In this document: piece after piece, positions 1 through 7,952 of the stretch
Layout of the letters: every line of letters starts with the position of its first letter
Position numbering within the stretch: the first letter of the stretch is position 1
NCBI GenBank assembly: GCA_963850525.1
Contig: CAWKLQ010000008.1
Coordinates: 682,001-746,000, forward strand
DNA length: 64,000 bases
Direction: 5' to 3'
Source of the DNA: JAEMQF01 sp963850525
GTDB lineage: Bacteria > Pseudomonadota > Gammaproteobacteria > Burkholderiales > Burkholderiaceae_C
Notes under the pieces: generated by a model
The model's input: the letters and a program-made list of their open reading frames with translations, nothing else
Databases searched by the model: none
What the model was told of the DNA's origin: nothing
Program-made: the position numbers and the translations under genes

Positions 1-608
1 GCTGGTCGCGCATCGCCGCGTTCCAGACGCGCAACCCGATGCACCGCTCGCACGAGTACCTCGCCAAGGTCGCGATCGAAGTCTGCGACGGCGTGCTCGT
101 GCATTCGCTGCTCGGCGCGCTCAAGCCCGGCGACATTCCCGCCGAGGTGCGCACCCGAGCAATTGCCGCGCTCGCAAAGAACTACTTCGTGCCCTCGACG
201 ATCGTGCAGGCCGGCTACCCGCTGGACATGCGTTACGCGGGCCCGCGCGAGGCCTTGCTGCACGCGTTGTTCCGCCAGAACTACGGATGCTCGCATTTGA
301 TCGTCGGGCGCGACCACGCCGGCGTGGGCAGCTACTACGGCCCGTTCGACGCGCACCACATCTTCGACACGATTCCGGAAGGCGCGCTGCAGACCCAGCC
401 GCTGAAAATCGACGTCGCGTTCTGGTGCTACCCGTGCGGCGGAATGGCCTCAGGGCGCACCTGCCCGCATACCGACGCCGATAGGCTGCAGGTCAGCGGC
501 ACGCAGTTTCGCAAGTCGCTCGAGGCGGGCGCCGACGTGCCGGCTGAATTCAGCCGGCCGGAAGTCGTCGAGATTCTGCGCGCCTACTACGCCGGGTTGG
601 GCGCGTGA
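1..608 (+). CDS. sat: Sulfate adenylyltransferase (ATP sulfurylase), C-terminal part
   Basis: Makes ATP and sulfate from APS and pyrophosphate when run in the sulfur-oxidising direction, the last step after APS reductase. The gene enters at the left edge (codons from base 3) and stops with TGA at 606-608, so only about 201 C-terminal residues are seen. QTRNPMHRSHE near the edge is the family's nucleotide-binding QTRNPxHRxHE motif, GRDHAGVG is the second conserved block, and a Cys cluster (CYPC and a later TCPH) matches metal-site cysteines of prokaryotic Sat. The nearby aprMBA genes support a dissimilatory role. The internal ATG at 39 is not a start, because the motif begins upstream of it. 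Confidence 0.95.
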   Translation, partial: WSRIAAFQTRNPMHRSHEYLAKVAIEVCDGVLVHSLLGALKPGDIPAEVRTRAIAALAKNYFVPSTIVQAGYPLDMRYAGPREALLHALFRQNYGCSHLIVGRDHAGVGSYYGPFDAHHIFDTIPEGALQTQPLKIDVAFWCYPCGGMASGRTCPHTDADRLQVSGTQFRKSLEAGADVPAEFSRPEVVEILRAYYAGLGA

Positions 609-629
609 CCGATGCCTGCGCCGTCCGAA

Positions 630-1019
630 CTACACCTGGCGCCACGGCAGGCCGTGCTTGCGCCAGCCGCCCACCATGCCGCGGTGGTGCTCGATGTCGA
701 GCTCGCCCTCGAAGCCTTCGAGCACGTTGCTCACGTGGGTGAAGCCGTGCTTCTCGAGCTCCGCGCCGGCGTCAACCGAGCGTTTGCCGCTGCGGCAAAT
801 CAGGATGACGGGGCGGTCTTTGCGGCCCGCCATGCGCAGCACTTCGTCGGCGAAATGCGGATTCACGTCGAAGTCGGGCGCGGTGTTCCATTCGATATTG
901 ATCGCGTCGACGGGGTGGCCGACGTAGAAGAACTCGATCTCGGTGCGGCAGTCGATCAACAGCGTATTCGGGTTGCCGGTCAGCGCATCGTGGGCTTGTT
1001 TGGGGTGAAGGTGGTCCAT
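630..1019 (-). CDS. Single-domain rhodanese sulfurtransferase
   Basis: A 129-residue protein with one rhodanese domain and the active-site loop CRSGKRS at about residues 75-81, whose Cys would carry a persulfide. No signal peptide is seen, so it should be cytoplasmic. Rhodaneses pass sulfane sulfur between thiosulfate, persulfides and carriers such as TusA. An AGGAG seven bases before the ATG supports the start. It runs convergently toward sat and divergently from the gene at 1439. The exact donor and acceptor cannot be read from sequence. The fold and active site are secure. Confidence 0.9.
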   Translation of the reverse strand: MDHLHPKQAHDALTGNPNTLLIDCRTEIEFFYVGHPVDAINIEWNTAPDFDVNPHFADEVLRMAGRKDRPVILICRSGKRSVDAGAELEKHGFTHVSNVLEGFEGELDIEHHRGMVGGWRKHGLPWRQV

Positions 1020-1070
1020 GGTTCGCTCCTGCCGCGCATTGTGCGGCGCATTCCCGGTCGCGCAAGGAAA

Positions 1071-1084
1071 CGATATTCATATCG
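1071..1084. promoter_or_regulatory. Palindrome upstream of rhodanese, possible operator
   Basis: CGATAT-TC-ATATCG is a perfect inverted repeat about 50 bases upstream of the rhodanese start. AT-rich palindromes in this position are bound by ArsR-type sulfur regulators near sulfurtransferase genes in other bacteria, but no such regulator is encoded here. Function is a guess. Confidence 0.25.
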
Positions 1085-1172
1085 CCATGGCGAACGGAAA
1101 TATGCGCCGGCTCGGCCGCCCCTCGGTCAAGTCAAACGCACTGTTTTGGAAGACGCGAGCGGGTCTGCTTTC

Positions 1173-1383
1173 GGCCCGTTGCTGACGTTCGATGTGGCCT
1201 CGAGGCTTGCCCGACAACCCTCGTCATCCCGGCGAAAGCCGGGATCCACTGGATGCACGCGATGAACGCTGCGCTGGACGCGCGACTTCCACGGGTGGAT
1301 CCCGGCTTTCGCCGGGATGACGAATATCCTGCGTCGACGCGTGACCGCACCCAAAGCGGACGTTCAAACGTCAGCAACGGGCC
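1173..1383. repeat. Nested inverted-repeat element (REP/MITE-like)
   Basis: Two nested inverted repeats fill most of the 419-base gap between the rhodanese and the phosphoesterase. The outer arms are 1173-1189 and 1367-1383 (GGCCCGTTGCTGACGTT and its exact complement). The inner arms are 1222-1248 and 1296-1322, 27 bases each and perfect, with the core CCCGGCGAAAGCCGGG. A related copy lies at 29761-30016. No coding content or transposase is seen, so it would be moved in trans if mobile. The rest of the gap holds promoter-length sequence and nothing else I recognise. Confidence 0.85.
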
Positions 1384-1438
1384 CCTACCGGCCGCCCGCC
1401 GGTATGTGTTTCGTCCGTCCTGACCGGCAGATTCGTCG

Positions 1439-1963
1439 ATGAAAGTCTGCATCGTCTCCGACAGCCACGACCGCGCCGATTCACTCGCGCAAGCGGTGCG
1501 CGACGCGAAAGCGCTGGGCGCTGAAGTGGTGCTGCATTGCGGCGACCTGATCGGTGCGCAGTCGCTCAAGCCCGCCCTGGCGCTGGGCCTGCCGGTGCAC
1601 CTCATCCACGGCAACAATGTCGGCGATGCGCAGGCGCTGCACAAGCTGGCGCGCGGCAGCGCCGAACAACTGACCTACCACGGCGCGGATGCGCGAATCG
1701 AACTCGCCGGCCAGCGAATCTTCCTCGTGCACTACGACGACTACGGCTACGCCATGGCGTGCACCGGCGACTGGGCGCTGGTGTGCTGCGGCCACTCGCA
1801 CCGCGCCGAGGTGCGCGGCGTGCAAAGCGTGAAAGGCACATCAAGCTGGCTCGTCAACCCCGGCACCGTCGCCGGCCTCGCCGCACCCCCGACCTGGGTG
1901 CTCGGCGACCTGGCGACGATGCACTTCGAAGTGCGCGAGCTTGGACCCTCGAAGAACCCCTGA
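1439..1963 (+). CDS. YfcE/MJ0936-type metallophosphoesterase
   Basis: A 174-residue calcineurin-like phosphoesterase. The metal-binding motifs come in order: SDSHDR near the N terminus, HCGDLIG at about 37, HGNNVGD at about 59, and GHSHRAEV followed by NPGTVAG in the C-terminal half. This is the complete set for the YfcE family of divalent-metal phosphodiesterases. The physiological substrate of such proteins is usually unknown. It ends 25 bases before aprM, so it may be cotranscribed with it, but nothing in the sequence links it to sulfur chemistry. No clear ribosome binding site precedes the ATG. Confidence 0.85.
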   Translation: MKVCIVSDSHDRADSLAQAVRDAKALGAEVVLHCGDLIGAQSLKPALALGLPVHLIHGNNVGDAQALHKLARGSAEQLTYHGADARIELAGQRIFLVHYDDYGYAMACTGDWALVCCGHSHRAEVRGVQSVKGTSSWLVNPGTVAGLAAPPTWVLGDLATMHFEVRELGPSKNP

Positions 1964-1988
1964 CAACACGATCAAGGAGACAACGACG

Positions 1989-2828
1989 ATGTTTGCGAAC
2001 AATCCCTTCGCCGCGCTGAGCAACTGGTTGCCCACCGGCGCGATGAAGACCTATCTCGTGCTGATGGTGCTCGCGGTGATCGCCGGCACGCTCTACGACA
2101 TGGCGCACAAGGGCAGTGCCAAGTTCTTCTTTGCCTCGATGCGCAATTCCAAAGGCAAGGCGCAGCGCCAGGTCGAAAGCGGAGAGATCGTGGCGATTGC
2201 GGTGCAGACCGTCGTCGTCGACGTGCTCGCCTCCGGCGAGTTCTGCAACCCGCGGCGCCGCATCGCGCATCTGCTGACGATGTACGGCTTCATCATCTAC
2301 CTCATCACCACGGCGGTCATGGTGTTCGGCTACCCGAGCGCCGCGACACCCACGCCAGCGATCCTGCCGCAGCTCTGGTGGCTCGGCGGCCTGATGGTCT
2401 GCGTGGGCGGTTACTGGTTCTGGTTTTTCATCCGCGTCGACGTGGCTGCCGAGGGCGGCACGCCGTTTCGCCTGATGCGCGCCGACCTGTTCGTGCTGTC
2501 GCTGCTCGCCAGCGTGACGCTGGGGCTGGTCTGGGCGGCGTTGCAAGCCTCGTCGAGCACCTTCGCCAACGTGATGTTTGGTCTGTACATGCTGGCCACG
2601 ACGCTGCTTTTCGGGTCGGTCGCGTGGTCCAAGTTCGCGCACATGTTCTTCAAGCCCGCGGCGGCGTTCGAAAAACGGCTTTCAAAGGCGAATGGCACGC
2701 ACGCGAATTTGCCGACGCTTTCCCGGGACGACCCGGCACAGCGGGCAAAACACTCAATGGAATTGTTGCGCGATGCCCCGATGGACATGGGGCTCGGAAT
2801 CAAGCGCGAAGCACCGCGCCACTATTAG
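1989..2828 (+). CDS. aprM: APS reductase membrane anchor AprM
   Basis: A 279-residue integral membrane protein with about five hydrophobic helices, including segments near residues 17-38, 92-115, 130-150 and 160-190. It sits directly upstream of aprBA in the order aprM-aprB-aprA known from sulfur oxidisers such as Allochromatium and Thiobacillus, where AprM is thought to link the soluble reductase to the quinone pool. The start is taken at 1989 because AAGGAGA lies 9 bases upstream. An in-frame upstream ATG at 1941 falls inside the preceding gene and lacks a site. The assignment rests on topology plus gene order. Confidence 0.8.
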   Translation: MFANNPFAALSNWLPTGAMKTYLVLMVLAVIAGTLYDMAHKGSAKFFFASMRNSKGKAQRQVESGEIVAIAVQTVVVDVLASGEFCNPRRRIAHLLTMYGFIIYLITTAVMVFGYPSAATPTPAILPQLWWLGGLMVCVGGYWFWFFIRVDVAAEGGTPFRLMRADLFVLSLLASVTLGLVWAALQASSSTFANVMFGLYMLATTLLFGSVAWSKFAHMFFKPAAAFEKRLSKANGTHANLPTLSRDDPAQRAKHSMELLRDAPMDMGLGIKREAPRHY

Positions 2829-2864
2829 CCCCCGGTTCAGAAACACACAACAAGGAGACAGCCT

Positions 2865-3344
2865 ATGCCTACCTTCGTCTACATGACAAGGTGCGACGGA
2901 TGCGGACATTGCGTCGACATCTGCCCCTCGGACATCATGCACATCGACAAGACGACGCGGCGCGCCTACAACATCGAGCCGAACATGTGCTGGGAGTGCT
3001 ACTCCTGCGTCAAGGCCTGCCCGCAGAACGCGATCGATGTGCGCGGCTACGCCGACTTCGCCCCGCTGGGCCACAGCGTTCGCGTGCAACGCGACGAACA
3101 GAAAGGCACGATCGCCTGGAAGATCAAGTTCCGCAACGGCACGGAAAAGAACTTCCTGTCGCCCATCACGACCAAGCCCTGGGGCCAGGCGATCCCCAAG
3201 CTCGCCGAGGTTCCCGCACCGAGCAAGGAAATGCGCGACGGCGAGCTGCTGTACAGCGAACCGAAATACATCCGCATGGACGAAGGCGGTCTGCGATCGC
3301 TCGAAACCGCGGGTCTGAAGATGAAGATGGGGGTGACCTACTAA
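2865..3344 (+). CDS. aprB: Adenylylsulfate reductase beta subunit
   Basis: A 159-residue ferredoxin-like subunit carrying two [4Fe-4S] clusters. The ligand motifs CDGCGHCVDICP (about residues 7-18) and CWECYSCVKACP (about 44-55) are intact. It moves electrons between the FAD of AprA and the membrane anchor. A strong AAGGAGA precedes the start. Its stop overlaps the start of aprA by one base (TAATG), which implies translational coupling and a 1:1 subunit ratio. The long acidic/basic tail after the clusters is typical of AprB, where it wraps around the alpha subunit. Confidence 0.97.
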   Translation: MPTFVYMTRCDGCGHCVDICPSDIMHIDKTTRRAYNIEPNMCWECYSCVKACPQNAIDVRGYADFAPLGHSVRVQRDEQKGTIAWKIKFRNGTEKNFLSPITTKPWGQAIPKLAEVPAPSKEMRDGELLYSEPKYIRMDEGGLRSLETAGLKMKMGVTY

Positions 3345-5212
3345 TGGCTATCGAGACCATCATCGAAGACGGCATCGACGTTCTGGTCGTCGGTGCAGGT
3401 CTTGGCGGCACCGGTGCCGCCTGGGAGGCGAGGTTCTGGGGGCAGGACAAGAAGATCGTCATCGCCGAAAAGGCGAATATCGATCGCTCCGGTGCGGTCG
3501 CCCAGGGTCTGTACGCGATCAACTGCTACATGGGCACACGCTGGGGCGAGAACAACCCCGAAGACCACGTGCGCTACGCGCGCATCGATCTGATGGGCAT
3601 GGTGCGCGAAGACCTGCTGTTCGACATGGCGCGCCACGTCGACTCCACGGTGCACCAGTTCGAGGAGTGGGGCCTGCCCATCATGAAGGACCCGAAGACC
3701 GGGCGCTACCTGCGCGAAGGTCGCTGGCAGATCATGATCCACGGCGAGTCGTACAAGCCCATCGTCGCCGAGGCCGCAAAGAAATCGGCGGACAAGGTTT
3801 TCAACCGCATCTGCGTCACGCATCTGCTGATGGACGACGCCAAGGAAAACCGCGTCGCCGGTGCCGTCGGCTTCAACGTGCGCACGGGCAACTACCACGT
3901 CTTCAAGTCCAAGACCGTGATCTGCGGCGCGGGCGGCGCATCCAACATCTTCAAACCGCGCTCGGTGGGCGAAGGTTCCGGCCGCACCTGGTACGCGCCC
4001 TGGTCGTCCGCGTCAGCCTACGGGCTGATGATCGATGCCGGGGCGAAGATGACGCAGATGGAAAACCGCATCGTGCTGGCGCGTTTCAAGGACGGCTATG
4101 GCCCGGTGGGCGCCTACTTCCTGCACCTGAAGACGTATACGCAAAACGGTCTGGGCGAAGAGTACGAGTCCAAGTGGTTCCCCGAACTGCAGAAGATGGT
4201 CGGCAAGGAGTATCTCGATCCGGAAGTTTCACACCTGACGCATCGGCCCATCCCGACGTGTTTGCGCAACCACGCCTTGATCAGCGAAGTCAATGCCGGC
4301 CGCGGCCCGATCCACATGGTGACGATGAAGGCTTTCCAGGACCCGCACCTGGAAGAGGTGGGTTGGGAAAACTTCCTCGGCATGACGGTCGGCCAGGCGG
4401 TGTTGTGGGCCGCGACCGACGTGGACCCGAAGAACGAGAACCCCGAGCTGACAACCTCCGAGCCCTACGTCATGGGCTCGCACGCCACCGGTTCAGGCGC
4501 CTGGTGCTCCGGCCCCGAAGACCTTTCGCCGCCCGAGTATTTCTGGGGCTACAACCGCATGACGACGATCGAAGGCCTGTTCGGCGCCGGCGACGCGGTC
4601 GGCGGCACGCCGCACGCGTTCTCGTCGGGGTCGTTCACGGAAGGGCGCCTGGCCGCAAAGGCCGCGTGCAAGTACATCGACGACGGCAAGGCCGAAGGCA
4701 TCGTGGTCTCCGAGGCGCAGATCAGCGGCCGCAAGGAGCAGATCTTCAAGCCCATGGAGCATTACCGGATCTACCGCAATGAAGTCGTGGCGGGCGATGT
4801 GAATCCGCACTACATCAATCCCAAGCAGGGGCTGGAGCGTCTGCAAAAGCTGATGGACGAGTATTGCGGCGGCGTGACCGTCAGCTACATGACGAACGAG
4901 AAGCTCCTGAACATTGCGCTGAAGAAGCTCAAGATCATGGAGGAAGACCTGCAGAGCCTGGCCGCAAAAGACATTCACGAGCTGCTGCGGGCCTGGGAGT
5001 TGATGCACCGGCATCGCGCGGCAGAGTGTGTCACGCAGCACACGCTGTTCCGCAAGGAGACGCGCTGGCCGGGCTACTACTACCGGGGCGACGCCATGAA
5101 GTTGGACGACGCCAACTGGCACGTGCTGACGGTGTCGCGTCGCGATCCGAAGACCGGCGAATACACCATGGAGAAGGCGCCGCTTTATCACCTGGTTGGC
5201 GATGAGAAGTAG
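3344..5212 (+). CDS. aprA: Adenylylsulfate reductase alpha subunit
   Basis: A 622-residue FAD enzyme that, in sulfur oxidisers, joins sulfite and AMP to form APS and releases two electrons. The N-terminal dinucleotide fold shows DVLVVGAGLGGTGAAWEA at about 12-29. FAD-linked blocks such as NCYMGTRWGENNPEDH and the C-terminal GAGDAVGGTPHAFSSGSF are typical of AprA. Length matches the family. It overlaps aprB by one base, and APS made here would go to Sat encoded at the left edge. Whether it runs oxidatively is inferred from the soe, cbb3 and other oxidative genes nearby. Confidence 0.97.
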   Translation: MAIETIIEDGIDVLVVGAGLGGTGAAWEARFWGQDKKIVIAEKANIDRSGAVAQGLYAINCYMGTRWGENNPEDHVRYARIDLMGMVREDLLFDMARHVDSTVHQFEEWGLPIMKDPKTGRYLREGRWQIMIHGESYKPIVAEAAKKSADKVFNRICVTHLLMDDAKENRVAGAVGFNVRTGNYHVFKSKTVICGAGGASNIFKPRSVGEGSGRTWYAPWSSASAYGLMIDAGAKMTQMENRIVLARFKDGYGPVGAYFLHLKTYTQNGLGEEYESKWFPELQKMVGKEYLDPEVSHLTHRPIPTCLRNHALISEVNAGRGPIHMVTMKAFQDPHLEEVGWENFLGMTVGQAVLWAATDVDPKNENPELTTSEPYVMGSHATGSGAWCSGPEDLSPPEYFWGYNRMTTIEGLFGAGDAVGGTPHAFSSGSFTEGRLAAKAACKYIDDGKAEGIVVSEAQISGRKEQIFKPMEHYRIYRNEVVAGDVNPHYINPKQGLERLQKLMDEYCGGVTVSYMTNEKLLNIALKKLKIMEEDLQSLAAKDIHELLRAWELMHRHRAAECVTQHTLFRKETRWPGYYYRGDAMKLDDANWHVLTVSRRDPKTGEYTMEKAPLYHLVGDEK

Positions 5213-5226
5213 CCAGAGACGCGCGC

Positions 5227-5577
5227 GTGAACATCATTGAAAAAACCGATGAAGAGATTCTGGCCATCGCCAAGCCGCTGTGGCTCGATCTGGTCAAGTA
5301 TTCGAATGAAGGCAAGTACGGAGATTTCGCGAGGAACTTTTCGAGCTCCCTGGCGCGCACCATCGATCAGGTGGTTGCGGGCCACCAGTTTGCGAACAGC
5401 GAGCTGGCGCGCAATCTGTCTTCGCATGTCGACTCGCTGGGCATCATCCGCCGCGGCGAGCATGTGAGCGTTCTGTACCGCCAGCGCAGCACCAAGAAAC
5501 CAGGCGAATGGCTTGGCCGAATGGTCCTCGGCTACGAAGAAGGCAAGGTCAGGATTTTCGGTGCATCCATCTTCTGA
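5227..5577 (+). CDS. Uncharacterised 116-residue protein downstream of aprA
   Basis: Begins with GTG 14 bases after aprA and ends 12 bases before the FKBP gene, so it belongs to the same operon. No signal peptide, membrane helix or metal motif is visible. It is a soluble alpha/beta-looking protein with a hydrophobic C-terminal strand (GKVRIFGASIF). I do not recognise the family. Its place between aprA and a folding helper suggests assembly or regulation of APS reductase, but that is context only. Confidence 0.7.
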   Translation: MNIIEKTDEEILAIAKPLWLDLVKYSNEGKYGDFARNFSSSLARTIDQVVAGHQFANSELARNLSSHVDSLGIIRRGEHVSVLYRQRSTKKPGEWLGRMVLGYEEGKVRIFGASIF

Positions 5578-5589
5578 ACGGGATTTGAC

Positions 5590-6099
5590 GTGAGCGAAGT
5601 GATTGCCGACGGCAAGTTTGTCGAGCTGACCTACAAGGTCACCGACAAGCGCTTGGGGCATGTCCTCACGCGGGTCGAGTTCCCGCTCGGCTATGTGCAC
5701 GGACACAATGAAATCCTCGCGCCTTCGGTGCACAGCGAGCTCGAGGGCCGTCGCGTCGGCGACGTCATCGAAGTGCTCATCGATGGCAACCAGATCTTCG
5801 GCCCCAGAGACGAGTCGCTGGTTTTCTCGGATGACATCGACAACGTTCCCGAGGAGTATCGGCAGGTCGGCACCTCCATCCTCATGGAGAACGAGCAGGG
5901 ACGGACGCGCAGCTTTCTCGTCACGCATCTGGACGACGAGAGGCTGACGGTCGACGGCAATAATCCGCTCTGCGGCAGAGAGGTGGTCTTCACGCTGCAG
6001 ATCCTGACGGTGCGCGACGCCACCGATGCGGAGACAAAAACGGGCGGGGCGATCAGTCCGGGAGCCGAAATCGACGCGTCGCTGCTGAGACCTGTTTGA
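5590..6099 (+). CDS. SlyD-like FKBP-type peptidyl-prolyl isomerase
   Basis: A 169-residue protein with the FKBP/SlyD layout: an N-terminal half-domain (GKFVELTYKVTD), an inserted flap region (about residues 70-125), and a closing half-domain with VDGNNPLCGREVVFTLQI, which matches the VDGNHPLAG signature of SlyD. It lacks the His-rich metal tail of E. coli SlyD. It starts with GTG shortly after the previous gene, in the apr operon. A dedicated prolyl isomerase/chaperone for AprA or AprB folding is a reasonable inference. Confidence 0.8.
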   Translation: MSEVIADGKFVELTYKVTDKRLGHVLTRVEFPLGYVHGHNEILAPSVHSELEGRRVGDVIEVLIDGNQIFGPRDESLVFSDDIDNVPEEYRQVGTSILMENEQGRTRSFLVTHLDDERLTVDGNNPLCGREVVFTLQILTVRDATDAETKTGGAISPGAEIDASLLRPV

Positions 6100-6185
6100 G
6101 CGGCGCGTTGAACGGCAGCGCACGAACTTCGGCCCCAATCGATTGCACTTGCAGTCTTCACTTCGCGGCAAAACAAAGGTGACTT

Positions 6186-6347
6186 ATGAGCGAGCAGAAA
6201 CAGCCCCCCACCAAAGTTCCTGACGGCGTTGCGCGTTATCTGACGACGCGCCAGATGGCGCCCAACGACAAGGGCTTCGTCGGTTTTGAGACCCTCTGGA
6301 AACCGTTCCAGAAGGAAGCGCAGTACAAGACGCCGAAGAAGCCGTAA
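6186..6347 (+). CDS. Small basic protein, 53 residues, in the apr cluster
   Basis: A short reading frame beginning MSEQKQPPTKVPDG, with AAAGGTG six to seven bases before the ATG and codon use like its neighbours. It ends in a Lys-rich tail (KTPKKP). It sits 86 bases after the FKBP gene and 16 bases before the thioredoxin-like gene. No known motif is seen. It looks like a genuine small protein rather than noise because of the ribosome site and the codon bias, but it has no assigned role. Confidence 0.55.
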   Translation: MSEQKQPPTKVPDGVARYLTTRQMAPNDKGFVGFETLWKPFQKEAQYKTPKKP

Positions 6348-6363
6348 GCGTCCAGATGGCGGC

Positions 6364-7392
6364 ATGAACGCAGCGCTCACCCGACGCGGCATCGGCGCGC
6401 TGTGGCTTTGCAGCACGCTGTGCCCGGCCTTGCCCGTGACGGCGCAAGTGGCTTCGCCGCACGCGATCGACATCCCACCCTGGTTCACCGAGAGCTTTCT
6501 CGATTTCAAGGACGAAGCGGCGAGCGCGGCGCGCGACGGAAAACGCCTGATGCTGTACTTCGGCCAGGACGGCTGCCCGTACTGCCGCGAGCTGATGACA
6601 AACAGCTTCAGCCAGAAGCCCATCGTCGACAACGCGCGCAAGCATTTCGTCGCGATTGCGCTGAACCTGTTCGGCGACCGCGAAGTCACGTGGATCGACG
6701 GCAGGCGCATGAGCGAAAAGGAATTCGCGAAGCAGATGAAGGTCCAGTTCACGCCCACCTTGCTGTTCCTGGACGGCGCGGGCCGCAGCGTCGCGCGGCT
6801 GAACGGCTACCACCCGCCGCAGCGCCTGAGCGCGACGCTCGACTACGTGGCAGGCGCCATGGAACACCGCGTGTCGCTGAGCGAGCATCTGGCGAGCCTT
6901 CCCACTGATGCGGCGCAGGCGTCGCTGCACGAGCAGCCCTTCTTCATGAAGCCGCCGTTCGACCTGGCGCGCCGCGCCGGCAGCCGGCCGCTCGCGGTGA
7001 TCTTCGAGAGCCGCTCCTGCCTGGCCTGCGACGAGATGCACCGCGAAGGCTTCAGCCGAGCCGAAGTGCGTGCGCAACTGCCCAAGTTCGACATCGCGCG
7101 CTTCGCCCTGAACGACCCCACCGAAGTCACCACGCCTTCCGGCCAGCGCCGCAGCGCCGCGGCCTGGGCGCGCGAACTCGGCGTGATCTACACGCCGACC
7201 TGGGTGTTCTTCGACGCCGCGGCGCGCGAGGTGTTTCGCATCGACGGCTACCAGCGGCCGTTCCACCTCGCCACGTCGCTCGAATATGTCGCCGGCGGCG
7301 GATACCGCACGCAGCCGGAGTTCCAGCGCTTCATCCGCGCCAAGGCAGAGCGCCTGCGCGCCGCGGGCAAGCCGGTGGAACTCTGGAAGTAG
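6364..7392 (+). CDS. Periplasmic double-thioredoxin-fold protein (SoxW-like)
   Basis: A 342-residue exported protein. A basic N terminus and a hydrophobic stretch ending near VTAQVA form a signal peptide. The first thioredoxin domain has CPYC (about residue 77), the second has CLAC (about 220, within SRSCLACDEMH). Each is followed by a cis-Pro type TPT motif (FTPTLLF, YTPTWVF). Thioredoxins of this type keep periplasmic sulfur enzymes reduced, as SoxW does for SoxYZ. No sox genes are in the window. The start at 6364 is chosen because upstream codons are low-complexity Arg/Ser and the signal peptide starts there. Confidence 0.8.
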   Translation: MNAALTRRGIGALWLCSTLCPALPVTAQVASPHAIDIPPWFTESFLDFKDEAASAARDGKRLMLYFGQDGCPYCRELMTNSFSQKPIVDNARKHFVAIALNLFGDREVTWIDGRRMSEKEFAKQMKVQFTPTLLFLDGAGRSVARLNGYHPPQRLSATLDYVAGAMEHRVSLSEHLASLPTDAAQASLHEQPFFMKPPFDLARRAGSRPLAVIFESRSCLACDEMHREGFSRAEVRAQLPKFDIARFALNDPTEVTTPSGQRRSAAAWARELGVIYTPTWVFFDAAAREVFRIDGYQRPFHLATSLEYVAGGGYRTQPEFQRFIRAKAERLRAAGKPVELWK

Positions 7393-7434
7393 CCGCGACA
7401 AGATGAGGCGGACTTCATCGACGATACTGCGGCC

Positions 7435-7914
7435 ATGACTTCATCGAGTCACTCGCCGCATCCCTTGTTCGTACTGAACGGCTCGAACCTCAACAAGCTC
7501 GGCCGACGCGAGCCGCAGCTGTACGGCACGACGACGCTCGAAGAGATCGCCCAGCGCACCAGGCAGCTCGCCGCGGAACTGGGCCTGGCCTGCGACTTCC
7601 GCCAGACCAACCACGAAGGCGTGATGGTCGACTGGATCCAGGAGGCCTTCGAGCAAGACGCCGCGGTGGTCATCAATCCCGCAGGCTTCTCGTTCGGCTG
7701 CGTTCCCGTGCTCGATGCGCTGAAACTCATCCGCCGGCCCCTGGTCGAAGTGCACCTCACCAACATCCATCAACGTCCACCGCCCTACTCACAGTCGCTG
7801 GTCTCGCAAGTGGCCAGCGGGGTGATCTGCGGCCTCGGGCCAACGGGCTACCTGTTGGCCGTGCGGGCTGTGGCCGAGGCGCTGGCGGCGCAGCGGACCG
7901 GCCGCGTGTCGTGA
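7435..7914 (+). CDS. Type II 3-dehydroquinate dehydratase, divergent
   Basis: A 159-residue AroQ-family protein. NGSNLNKLGRREPQLYG contains the catalytic Tyr region, NHEGVMVDWIQ is conserved, and EVHLTNIHQR keeps the catalytic His. Two blocks differ from housekeeping AroQ: the usual INPGAYTHTS is INPAGFSFGC, and the second Arg of the REEFR segment is replaced by a PPPY stretch. It lies just before a TRAP transporter, which suggests catabolic use (for example quinate or a related acid) rather than shikimate synthesis. The substrate is unproven. Confidence 0.8.
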   Translation: MTSSSHSPHPLFVLNGSNLNKLGRREPQLYGTTTLEEIAQRTRQLAAELGLACDFRQTNHEGVMVDWIQEAFEQDAAVVINPAGFSFGCVPVLDALKLIRRPLVEVHLTNIHQRPPPYSQSLVSQVASGVICGLGPTGYLLAVRAVAEALAAQRTGRVS

Positions 7915-7952
7915 AGCCGGATTTCCCAACCACCCCTATAAAGGAGATAGCC

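Noticed and set aside
1222..1322. CRISPR-like or IS interpretation of the repeats
   Set aside because: Only single paired arms per site, no repeat-spacer series and no transposase.
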